Positions 1 through 5,054 are shown, counted from the first letter of the stretch. The stretch is 5,054 nt of DNA from JBEKZQ01 sp049509675 (GCA_049509675.1 JBEKZQ010000450.1:1-5054); one strand, 5' to 3'. Numbers and translations are program-made. The notes: a model not told the origin generated them from the sequence alone.

Positions 1-1
1 T

Positions 2-1918
2 TTGCCGCCCGGCGTGCTGCACCCCCGCCGCGTGGCCAAAGGGGTGGTCGCCGGCGTGCGCGATTACGGCAACCGCATGGGCATCCCCACGGTCAACGGG
101 GCCATCTATTTCGACCCCCGCTACCTGGGCAATCCGTTGGTCTATTGCGGCAACGTCGGCCTGATCCCCCGCGACAAGTCGTCCAAGCAGGCGCTCCCCG
201 GCGACCTGGCCGTGGCCGTGGGCGGCCGCACGGGCCGCGACGGCATCCACGGCGCCACCTTCAGCTCGGCCGAGTTGACCAGCCATAGCGAGACCGTCTC
301 CGGCGGCGCCGTGCAGATCGGAAACGCCATCACGGAGAAGATGCTGTTGGACGTGCTGCTTGCCGCCCGCGATCGCGGACTGTATCACGCGGTGACCGAT
401 TGCGGGGCCGGCGGGTTCTCCAGCGCCGTGGGCGAGATGGGCGAGAAGATCGGCGCCGAGGTGTGGCTCGATCGCGTGCCGCTGAAGTACGAAGGCCTGT
501 CGTACACCGAAATCTGGATCTCCGAGGCCCAGGAGCGGATGGTCCTGGCCGTGCCTGCGGAGAATTGGGAGCAGCTCTCGGCCCTGTGCGCCTCCGAAGG
601 CGTCGAGGCCACGGTGATCGGCCAGTTCGTGCCCACCGGGCGGTTGCTCCTGAAATACGACGAGCACGTCGTGGCCGACCTGGCCATGGCCTTCCTTCAC
701 GACGGGCGACCGCCGGTGCTCCGCCAGTCCGTCTACACCCCGCCGCCGGTTGTGCCGCTGGTCCGACGGCCAGGGGACTGTCCCGATTGTCGCGCGACGA
801 TCGCTCACGATCGTAGCGAAAATGGGACTGTCCCCTTTATCCCGCGCGATGAGGACGCGGCGGAGATCCTGCTGCGGATCCTCGGCTCCCCCAACGTGTG
901 CAGCAAGGAATGGGTCATCCGCCAGTACGATCACGAGGTGCAGGGCGGCAGCGTCGTCAAGCCGTTGGTGGGCGCCGCCAACGACGGACCCAGCGACGCG
1001 GCCGTGTTGCGGCCCCTGTTGGACAGCCGCCGCGGCCTGGTGCTGGCCTGCGGCATGAACCCCTGCTACGGCGATCTGGATACCTACTGGATGGCCGCCA
1101 GCGCCATCGACGAGGCCCTGCGGAATTGCGTGGCCGTGGGCGCCGATCCGCAACGCATCGCCATTCTCGATAATTTCTGCTGGGGCAACACCGACCGGCC
1201 CGAAACCTTGGGCTCGCTGGTCCGAGCGGCCTTGGCCTGCTACGATGTTTCGACCGTGCTGGGCACGCCGTTCATCAGCGGCAAGGACAGCCTGAACAAC
1301 GAGTTCCGCCCCCAGGGCGCCCGCGATCCGATCGCCATTCCGCCCTCGCTGTTGATTAGCGCCCTGGGCCAGGTGGACGACGTGAGTCGCTGCGTGACCA
1401 TGGATCTCAAGGAGCCGGGCAACTATTTGTACCAGGTCGGCCGCACGCACGACGAACTGGGCGGATCGCATTTCGCCTTGGTCCAATCGCTCACCGGCGG
1501 GCAGGTGCCAAGAGTCGATCCGCCCCTGGCCCGGCAGACGTTCCTTGCCCTGCACGCGGCGATCCGTGCGGGACTGGTGCGGGCATGTCACGACTTGAGC
1601 GAGGGCGGGCTGGCGGTGGCGGCGGCCGAAATGGCCTTCGCCGGGGCCCTGGGCGCACGGCTTTCGCTGGAGCACGTGCCGCGCGCCGGCGATCTCGACG
1701 CGATGGTTTTGCTCTTCAGCGAGTCGAACACGCGGCTGCTGTGCGAAGTGCCGCCCGTGAGGGCAGCAGCATTCGAGGCTGCCCTGGCCGGCGTCCCGCT
1801 CGGTCGGATCGGCGTGGTCACCGACCGGGGCCGATTGGAAATCGGCAATGGCCGCACGATCCTCGACGTGGACATCAACATCCTGAAGGAGGCCTGGCAA
1901 GAGCCGCTCCGCTGGTGA
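2..1918 (+). CDS. purL: Phosphoribosylformylglycinamidine synthase, synthetase subunit PurL (5'-truncated by window edge)
   Basis: Converts FGAR, glutamine-derived ammonia and ATP to FGAM in cytosolic de novo purine synthesis, with PurQ as ammonia donor. The 638 visible residues cover most of the two AIRS-type halves. In the first half are GGRTGRDGIHGATFSS (74-89) and TDCGAGGFSSAVGEM (132-146). A variable linker spans about 235-285. The second half has SPNVCSKEWVIRQYDHE (296-312), FISGKDSLNNEF (424-435), CHDLSEGGLAVAAAEM (529-544) and a FSES motif (572-575). The reading frame is already open at base 2 and the N-terminal part of the first AIRS domain is missing, so the TTG there is an internal codon and not the start. 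The family is about 740 residues in Bacillus, and longer forms of roughly 950-1000 exist; this resembles a long form. Residues 257-280 are encoded by a palindromic insertion in the linker. The TGA stop lies inside the first unit of a heptamer array. purQ follows 190 nt downstream. Identity is secure. Confidence 0.97.
   Translation: MPPGVLHPRRVAKGVVAGVRDYGNRMGIPTVNGAIYFDPRYLGNPLVYCGNVGLIPRDKSSKQALPGDLAVAVGGRTGRDGIHGATFSSAELTSHSETVSGGAVQIGNAITEKMLLDVLLAARDRGLYHAVTDCGAGGFSSAVGEMGEKIGAEVWLDRVPLKYEGLSYTEIWISEAQERMVLAVPAENWEQLSALCASEGVEATVIGQFVPTGRLLLKYDEHVVADLAMAFLHDGRPPVLRQSVYTPPPVVPLVRRPGDCPDCRATIAHDRSENGTVPFIPRDEDAAEILLRILGSPNVCSKEWVIRQYDHEVQGGSVVKPLVGAANDGPSDAAVLRPLLDSRRGLVLACGMNPCYGDLDTYWMAASAIDEALRNCVAVGADPQRIAILDNFCWGNTDRPETLGSLVRAALACYDVSTVLGTPFISGKDSLNNEFRPQGARDPIAIPPSLLISALGQVDDVSRCVTMDLKEPGNYLYQVGRTHDELGGSHFALVQSLTGGQVPRVDPPLARQTFLALHAAIRAGLVRACHDLSEGGLAVAAAEMAFAGALGARLSLEHVPRAGDLDAMVLLFSESNTRLLCEVPPVRAAAFEAALAGVPLGRIGVVTDRGRLEIGNGRTILDVDINILKEAWQEPLRW
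772..836. repeat. 65-bp palindromic (REP/MITE-like) element inserted in frame in purL
   Basis: The outer arms AGGGGACTGTCCC (772-784) and GGGACTGTCCCCT (824-836) are inverted copies with one mismatch in 13. Inside them, 786-793 pairs with 816-823 (7 of 8), and 797-803 pairs perfectly with 808-814 around a CTCA loop. The whole segment therefore folds into one long hairpin. It encodes residues 257-280 of PurL without a stop and keeps the frame. It sits in the linker between the two AIRS halves, where PurL proteins vary most. Arms of the GGGACTGTCCCC kind recall the REP-like palindromes mobilised by IS200-like (RAYT) transposases. That link is inference, since no transposase is in the window. 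Confidence 0.8.
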
Positions 1919-2033
1919 GGCGTGGGGCCGTGGGGCGTGAGGCGTGAGGCGTGAGGCGTGAGGCGTGAGGCGTGGGGCGTGGGGCGTGGGGCGTGGGGCG
2001 TGGGGCGTGGGGCGTGGGGCGTGGGGCGTGGGG
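1915..2033 (+). repeat. Heptanucleotide tandem array GTGRGGC (about 17 units)
   Basis: Sixteen consecutive units plus a 6-nt partial unit. The first unit is GTGAGGC (1915-1921) and contains the purL TGA stop. One 8-nt variant, GTGGGGCC, is at 1922-1929, followed by GTGGGGC at 1930. Five GTGAGGC units run from 1937 to 1971, and then eight GTGGGGC units plus a partial run from 1972 to 2033. The two variants are in separate blocks, as expected from slippage or unequal exchange. The distal block carries nine GGGG tracts separated by CGT on the mRNA-sense strand, which satisfies the usual G-quadruplex pattern. Copy number can change here without touching either coding frame. Confidence 0.95.
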
Positions 2034-2054
2034 AATTCATCAACCAGCCAGCCC

Positions 2055-2096
2055 ACTGAAAACTGAACACTGAAAACTGAAAACTGAACACTGAAA
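2055..2096 (+). repeat. Second heptanucleotide array, ACTGAAA/ACTGAAC (6 units)
   Basis: Six perfect 7-nt units in the order A, C, A, A, C, A (last base), followed by a truncated AACT. The array ends 12 nt before the purQ ATG. It is unrelated in sequence to the GTGRGGC array 21 nt upstream but has the same period. No purine-rich Shine-Dalgarno lies between it and purQ. Heptamer short tandem repeats are documented in cyanobacterial genomes, and sequence of this ACTGAAA type seems common in planctomycete spacers (recollection, not searched). Confidence 0.93.
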
Positions 2097-2108
2097 AACT
2101 CCTGCCCT

Positions 2109-2876
2109 ATGCAACCCAATGTTCTGATCCTTCGCGCCCCGGGCACCAATTGCGACCAGGAAACCGCCTTCGCGTTCCAGCAGGCCGGCGCCAGAACGGA
2201 AACCCTGCACGTCAATCGCACGCTGGAGAACACGGCGATCTTGCAGCGTTTCCAGATATTGTGCATTCCCGGCGGATTCAGCTACGGCGATGATGTGGCC
2301 GCCGGCCGCATCCTGGGCAACCAGATCCAACACCATCTGGCGGGCCGGCTGGCGGAATTCAAGGACCGGGGAAAGCTGATCCTGGGCATCTGCAACGGCT
2401 TCCAGGTGCTGATCAAGTCGGGCGTGCTTTGGCCCGACGACCCGCGGCTCGGCCCGCCCGCCACGCTGACCTGGAACGACTCGGGAAAATACGAAGACCG
2501 CTGGGTGCGGTTGGAGACGCGGCACAGCAGGTGCGTGTTTCTGCGCGGGATCGAGGAGATGTACCTGCCGGTCGCGCACGCCGAGGGCAAGTTCGTCACT
2601 CGCGATGCGGCCGTGCTGGCGAAGCTGGACGCCGACAGTCAACTCGTGCTGCGGTACACGGGGAATTCCGAGCCGCTCGCTTACCCGGAGAATCCCAACG
2701 GCTCCTTGGCCAACGTGGCGGGGGTGTGCGATACGGAAGGCCGGGTTTTCGGGTTGATGCCGCATCCGGAGCGGCACATCGATCCCACGCACCACCCGCG
2801 CTGGACCCGCGGCGAGGGCCGGCCGGTGGGCGACGGCTTGCAGGTGTTTCGCAACGCCGTACAGTATTTCCGGTAG
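2109..2876 (+). CDS. purQ: Phosphoribosylformylglycinamidine synthase, glutaminase subunit PurQ
   Basis: Class-I glutamine amidotransferase that hydrolyses glutamine and channels ammonia to PurL for FGAM formation in the cytosol. The 255 residues form one GATase domain. The N-terminal strand carries APGTNCDQET (10-19), followed by CIPGGFSYGDD (52-62). The nucleophile elbow GICNGFQ has Cys95 as the probable catalytic cysteine, and MPHPERH supplies His219 and Glu221 to complete the triad. The length fits the longer PurQ form (Bacillus PurQ is about 227), with extra residues around 104-140. The ATG at 2109 is chosen because MQPNVLILRAPG matches the family's N-terminus directly. No Shine-Dalgarno is visible, and the bases upstream are an ACTGAAA repeat array and CTCCTGCCCT. 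It follows purL on the same strand and is probably co-transcribed with it, although a separate promoter cannot be excluded across the 190-nt repeat-filled gap. The gene appears intact. Confidence 0.97.
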   Translation: MQPNVLILRAPGTNCDQETAFAFQQAGARTETLHVNRTLENTAILQRFQILCIPGGFSYGDDVAAGRILGNQIQHHLAGRLAEFKDRGKLILGICNGFQVLIKSGVLWPDDPRLGPPATLTWNDSGKYEDRWVRLETRHSRCVFLRGIEEMYLPVAHAEGKFVTRDAAVLAKLDADSQLVLRYTGNSEPLAYPENPNGSLANVAGVCDTEGRVFGLMPHPERHIDPTHHPRWTRGEGRPVGDGLQVFRNAVQYFR

Positions 2877-2955
2877 ACGAGATGCCTCACGCAAAGGCGC
2901 GAATTGTGCCAAGAAGCACTCTAGGAAGTAGGGCTGGACAGGCGAGCCACGATAA

Positions 2956-3036
2956 GACAGGAAGATAACGGACAAGAAGATAACGGAAAGGCAAATCAGC
3001 AAGACATCCATTTTCCTGTCCAACTATATTCCTGTC
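2956..3036. repeat. Direct and inverted GACAGGAA / TTCCTGTC repeat block
   Basis: Two near-identical 15-mers stand in tandem, GACAGGAAGATAACG (2956-2970) and GACAAGAAGATAACG (2971-2985). Facing them are two inverted copies of the same core, TTTTCCTGTC (3011-3020) and TATATTCCTGTC (3025-3036). The outermost pair, 2956-2967 with 3025-3036, matches in 11 of 12 positions. The block is AT-richer than its surroundings. It looks like a small non-coding interspersed repeat, and its function is unknown. Confidence 0.7.
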
Positions 3037-3114
3037 GACACCGCCGCGGAAATCATCTTCGCCGCTCCTACCGCATCTTCTTCAACTGGAACGGCTTGCC
3101 CAACTCGGCAAGAA

Positions 3115-3150
3115 CACGGGCAAGCCCGTGCCACCCAAACGAGCACGGGC
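3115..3150. repeat. ACGGGC palindrome with alternative hairpins downstream of spoVG
   Basis: CACGGGCAAGCCCGTG (3115-3130) is a perfect palindrome around AA. GCCCGTGC (3124-3131) pairs perfectly with GCACGGGC (3143-3150) across an 11-nt loop. The two stems share the middle arm and so are mutually exclusive. The block begins 24 nt beyond the spoVG stop and sits where convergent transcription must end. It could slow or terminate the spoVG message or act as an mRNA 3' end block. There is no U-tract, so a classical intrinsic terminator is not supported. It may be a member of a repeated family. Confidence 0.6.
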
Positions 3151-3173
3151 AAAGGCCATGCCATCGTGCCACC

Positions 3174-3746
3174 TTACTCGAAGACGCCGGCGCCGAAACC
3201 GCTGCCGTGCGGGCGGCGCGGCTGGCCGACGGGCGTCTTGTGCGGCCCCTGCGGTTTCTCGGCGGCCTGGATTTGCGTGGTCTCCAGGGCCGGGGCCGGC
3301 CGCGACGGTTGACCCCACGGCGCCGCGATCTCTTCGTCGAAGTCGTCGTAGCTGGGCACATAGCCCGGCAGCCTCGATCGCGCCCGCTCTTCCTCGAAGG
3401 CATTGATCACACGCTGCTGGATCATTTCCCGACAGGCCGAGTTGATCGGATGCGCGATGTCGGCGTACAGCTTCGATCGGCCGTCCTCATCCTTCAATGC
3501 CTGCTGTTCCTTCAATCGCGCGCCACACTGGTTGCAATGCCCCGCACGGAGGTGATTCTTGCAACCGCACTGGGGGCAGTGCGCGGTCAGCTTGCGGCTG
3601 GGCATGGCCACAAACGGACCGGTCGCCCCCTCGATGATCTTCAAATCGCGGACGACAAAGGCGTCATCGAAGGTGATCGAACAAAACGCCTGCAGTCGTT
3701 CCCCCGATTCCTCCATGAGCTTGACGCGAACCTCGGTGATCTCCAC
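3174..3746 (-). CDS. spoVG: SpoVG-family regulator with an inserted zinc ribbon and a C-terminal tail
   Basis: SpoVG proteins are small DNA/RNA-binding regulators, first known from Bacillus septation and sporulation and also studied in Borrelia, Staphylococcus and Listeria. The SpoVG fold is split here. Residues 1-52 (MEITEVRVKL to FVAMPSRK) and 96-120 (DIAHPINSACREMIQQRV onward) match the two parts of the roughly 95-residue family. Between them lies an insert with CPQC (57-60) and CNQC (71-74), a four-cysteine zinc-ribbon pattern. Cys62, His56, His64 and His70 are nearby. Residues 130-190 form an acidic (YDDFDEE) then proline/glycine-rich tail that is probably disordered. The protein is 190 residues, about twice the usual length. 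The start is a GTG at 3746, fixed by the Shine-Dalgarno at 3753-3760 and by alignment with the SpoVG N-terminus. It lies 128 nt downstream of ispE. A sporulation role is unlikely; a nucleic-acid-binding role is inferred from the family and the ribbon. Confidence 0.92.
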   Translation of the reverse strand: MEITEVRVKLMEESGERLQAFCSITFDDAFVVRDLKIIEGATGPFVAMPSRKLTAHCPQCGCKNHLRAGHCNQCGARLKEQQALKDEDGRSKLYADIAHPINSACREMIQQRVINAFEEERARSRLPGYVPSYDDFDEEIAAPWGQPSRPAPALETTQIQAAEKPQGPHKTPVGQPRRPHGSGFGAGVFE

Positions 3747-3752
3747 GGTGGT

Positions 3753-3760
3753 TCTCCTTA
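3753..3760 (-). promoter_or_regulatory. Shine-Dalgarno of spoVG (TAAGGAGA)
   Basis: Read on the minus strand this is TAAGGAGA, with its GGAG core 7 nt before the GTG at 3746. The position is ideal and settles a non-ATG start. Confidence 0.85.
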
Positions 3761-3798
3761 CGATACGGGCGGTCTAACGTGGCTTACCTTGGTGTGAA

Positions 3799-3855
3799 CG
3801 GTTTGAAATGATACGATCCGTTCCCTATTGCTGCGGTTGGGATCACTTCAAACCG
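3799..3855 (-). promoter_or_regulatory. Stem-loop between ispE and spoVG (possible spoVG leader structure)
   Basis: CGGTTTGAAATGAT (3799-3812) and ATCACTTCAAACCG (3842-3855) are inverted copies with one difference in 14. In the minus-strand transcript that difference is a G-U pair, so all 14 positions pair in RNA. The loop is 29 nt. The structure begins 20 nt after the ispE stop and ends 52 nt before the spoVG start. No U-tract follows, so it is not a standard terminator. A TATACT at 3861-3866 (minus strand) resembles a -10 box and would start a transcript near the first base of the stem, but no good -35 accompanies it. It could be an mRNA processing or stability element, a regulatory leader, or a protein-binding operator. 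Confidence 0.5.
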
Positions 3856-3874
3856 CGCAAAGTATACTAAGTTC

Positions 3875-4783
3875 CTAATGGCAGTTTCGCACGGCATATA
3901 CGTTGCCTAAGCCGTTGGCACGCAAGCGCTCGGCAATCCGCCGTGCCTGGCGGGCATGACGGCAAAGTCCGAAATAGCTCGTTCCACTTCCGCTCATTCC
4001 ATGGCCCGGGCAATCTTGCCGGGCAAAGGCATTTTGCAGTCTCTCGATCCAGGGCGTGAGTTGCCCGGCCGCCGCTTGCAATCGATTGTGGAGCAAGCGG
4101 CCGGCCTGCGGCCGGTTGCCCCGCCGCAGGGCCTCGACCAGCGGAGAAACGGACCGCGGCCGGGCGGCCGGCCGGCAGAGGCCATAGACGGCCGCCGTGG
4201 CCAGTCCTTCGGGCGGGCGCACGATGACGAAATCCAGCGGGCCGAAGCCTCCCACCGGTTCGACCTGTTCTCCACGGCCGCGACATACGGACGGACCACG
4301 CGCGAGAAAAAACGGCACATCGCTCCCCAGTTCGGCGGCCAGCTCGGCCAACCGGCCGCGCGACAGCCCGAGATTCCATCCTTTATTGGCCGCGACCAAG
4401 GCGGCGGCGGCGTCGCTCGATCCGCCTCCCAAGCCGGCAGCAGTCGGGATCCGCTTCACCAACCGCAGGCTTGCCCCCAGGTTCGCCCCTACGCGACGGC
4501 GGATCAACTCGACTGCGCGCACCACCAGGTTCTTAGCACCGCAGGGAAGCTCCTCGAAAATGGTGCGTCCCCCACCATCCGAGCGAGATGCCCAGCGGCA
4601 CTGCAATTCCAGCCGTTGGCCCGCTGCCGCGCGAAAGTATAGGGTATCGTACAACGTGATCGGGCACATGAGTGTTTCCACCTCATGGTAGCCATCTTCA
4701 CGTCTTGCCAGCACCTCGAAGAACAGATTCAGTTTCGCCGGCGCAAGCACCACGATCTCCGCCGACGAACGACGGACCTGCAT
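3875..4783 (-). CDS. ispE: 4-diphosphocytidyl-2-C-methyl-D-erythritol kinase IspE
   Basis: GHMP-family kinase that phosphorylates CDP-methylerythritol with ATP, a middle step of the cytosolic MEP pathway to isoprenoid precursors. The 302 residues are close to the family's 280-300. The N-terminal PAKLNLFFEV (15-24) contains Lys17, equivalent to E. coli Lys10, followed by REDGYHEVETL (28-38). The ATP-binding glycine loop AAGLGGGSSDAAAAL is at 115-129. SDVPFF (154-159) holds Asp155, the likely catalytic aspartate. The C-terminal GHMP motif is GMSGSGTSYFG (262-272). The ATG at 4783 has GAGGGA 8 nt upstream (4792-4797), although AAGGA also abuts the codon directly. The next in-frame ATG would remove the catalytic lysine. 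It is the upstream gene of an ispE-spoVG pair and has its own promoter at 4876-4905. The gene appears intact. Confidence 0.97.
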   Translation of the reverse strand: MQVRRSSAEIVVLAPAKLNLFFEVLARREDGYHEVETLMCPITLYDTLYFRAAAGQRLELQCRWASRSDGGGRTIFEELPCGAKNLVVRAVELIRRRVGANLGASLRLVKRIPTAAGLGGGSSDAAAALVAANKGWNLGLSRGRLAELAAELGSDVPFFLARGPSVCRGRGEQVEPVGGFGPLDFVIVRPPEGLATAAVYGLCRPAARPRSVSPLVEALRRGNRPQAGRLLHNRLQAAAGQLTPWIERLQNAFARQDCPGHGMSGSGTSYFGLCRHARQARRIAERLRANGLGNVYAVRNCH

Positions 4784-4875
4784 TCCTTGGGTCCCTCGAT
4801 CAAAGCAGCGTTCGCAAAGCCGGACTCCTGCGAAGGACTAGATTTTGCAGCAGTAATCCAGATTCATGACACCGC

Positions 4876-4905
4876 ATTGTATCGCAAGCGGCCCCAGCGC
4901 GTCAA
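4876..4905 (-). promoter_or_regulatory. Sigma70-type promoter of ispE
   Basis: On the minus strand, TTGACG (4905-4900) and TACAAT (4881-4876) are separated by 18 nt, each one mismatch from the TTGACA/TATAAT consensus. Transcription would begin near 4869, giving a leader of about 85 nt before the ispE ATG. No operator-like repeat overlaps it. This is the clearest promoter in the window and probably drives ispE and spoVG. Confidence 0.65.
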
Positions 4906-4949
4906 TCTGCATTTGTGGCCGTTCGGCGAAGGTGGGTGCAAGTTGCACT

Positions 4950-4977
4950 TTGTCATTCGCCGGAGACGTGGTAAACA
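4950..4977 (+). promoter_or_regulatory. Weak candidate promoter for the rightward gene at 5045
   Basis: TTGTCA (4950-4955) is one mismatch from the -35 consensus. It is followed after 16 nt by TAAACA (4972-4977), which matches only half of the -10. It lies in the divergent spacer upstream of the strong Shine-Dalgarno at 5028. Some rightward promoter is expected here, but this exact match is tentative. Confidence 0.22.
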
Positions 4978-5027
4978 GAAGGGGGGATGATTTGCTTGGT
5001 AAGGGGCCAGGTAATGGGAATTCAGAT

Positions 5028-5035
5028 AAAGGAGG
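5028..5035 (+). promoter_or_regulatory. Strong Shine-Dalgarno (AAAGGAGG) for the gene at 5045
   Basis: AAAGGAGG is almost fully complementary to the 16S rRNA tail, and its GGAGG core is 9 nt before the ATG at 5045. This is the best ribosome-binding site in the window. Confidence 0.75.
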
Positions 5036-5044
5036 AAGCCAGGG

Positions 5045-5054
5045 ATGGCACTGA
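5045..5054 (+). CDS. Start of an unidentified rightward gene (3'-truncated by window edge)
   Basis: Only ATG GCA CTG and one further base are visible, so the protein begins Met-Ala-Leu. The call rests on the excellent Shine-Dalgarno at the right distance and on the divergent layout relative to ispE. No product can be inferred from three codons. Confidence 0.6.

Larger units (their letters stand above)
2877..3173. other. Gene-free convergent spacer between purQ and spoVG, a mosaic of short repeats
   Basis: No open frame here looks like a protein. The spacer contains a small imperfect hairpin just after purQ (2896-2901 with 2905-2910, two G-U pairs). A block of direct and inverted GACAGGAA/TTCCTGTC repeats lies at 2956-3036. 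A 6-bp stem CTTGCC/GGCAAG is at 3095-3112, and an ACGGGC palindrome is at 3115-3150. None is followed by a clear T-tract in either direction, so no classical intrinsic terminator can be assigned. The two convergent transcripts must nevertheless end here. Confidence 0.7.

Noticed and set aside
779..808. Cys-X2-Cys and a nearby His in PurL (residues 260-269) as a metal site
   Set aside because: These residues are encoded by the palindromic insertion. A second cysteine pair is lacking, so they look incidental.
1588..2091. Minus-strand frame with a periodic Pro-Thr-Pro-His peptide
   Set aside because: The periodic peptide is only the heptamer array translated backwards; the rest is antisense to purL.
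1915..2096. Possible CRISPR array
   Set aside because: The units are 7 nt, directly abutting, with no unique spacers; this is simple tandem repeat DNA.
2040..3023. 327-codon minus-strand open frame opposite purQ
   Set aside because: It is antisense to an unmistakable PurQ, runs through repeat DNA at both ends, and shows no recognisable domain. GC-rich codon usage leaves long antisense frames.
3068..3112. Minus-strand peptide ending LAELGKPFQLKKMR as a gene remnant
   Set aside because: It looks protein-like over about 14 residues only. Upstream the frame becomes antisense-type sequence across the ACGGGC repeat and the other frame of spoVG, so a pseudogene cannot be supported.
3096..3797. 233-codon plus-strand open frame opposite spoVG
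   Set aside because: It is the complement of the SpoVG frame, which has a family match, zinc motif and strong Shine-Dalgarno. This frame has none of these.
3956..4642. Plus-strand open frame opposite ispE
   Set aside because: It is a shadow of the IspE frame, which contains all the GHMP kinase motifs.
4866..5054. Plus-strand open frame across the ispE upstream spacer
   Set aside because: Its low-complexity composition has no family resemblance. It overlaps the ispE promoter and the Shine-Dalgarno of the better-supported start at 5045.

Overview
The window is about 5 kb of GC-rich bacterial chromosome. It holds housekeeping genes separated by spacers unusually rich in short repeats. The genes are the 3' part of purL, a complete purQ, then on the opposite strand a spoVG-family gene preceded by ispE, and at the right edge the first codons of an unidentified rightward gene. 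Three things suggest a planctomycete (Planctomycetota, perhaps the Pirellulales side): the long-form PurL, a SpoVG with a built-in zinc ribbon and an acidic/proline-rich tail, and the style of the spacer repeats (heptamer arrays and small palindromes). This assignment comes from memory of such genomes and was not searched.

Layout. Positions 2-1918 (+) are purL, open at its 5' end. A 65-bp near-perfect palindrome at 772-836 is read in frame as part of the protein. The purL-purQ spacer (1919-2108) is almost entirely two unrelated 7-bp tandem arrays: GTGRGGC at 1915-2033 and ACTGAAM at 2055-2096. purQ is at 2109-2876 (+). The convergent spacer 2877-3173 has no gene I can support and is a mosaic of small direct and inverted repeats. 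spoVG (3746-3174, -) and ispE (4783-3875, -) lie on the other strand, with a 128-nt gap containing a stem-loop and a good Shine-Dalgarno for spoVG. The divergent spacer 4784-5044 carries a convincing sigma70-type promoter pointing into ispE and, on the + strand, a strong Shine-Dalgarno in front of an ATG at 5045.

How the genes work together. PurL and PurQ are the synthase and glutaminase subunits of formylglycinamidine ribonucleotide synthetase, the fourth step of de novo purine synthesis, and are probably co-transcribed. IspE is the CDP-ME kinase of the MEP isoprenoid pathway. SpoVG is a small nucleic-acid-binding regulator. ispE and spoVG are also close neighbours in Bacillus, so their linkage here is an echo of that arrangement and not evidence of a shared pathway.

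I do not see a new multi-gene system. The points worth a second look are the in-frame palindrome in purL, the G-quadruplex-capable heptamer array between purL and purQ, the zinc-ribbon insertion in SpoVG, and the stem-loop ahead of spoVG.
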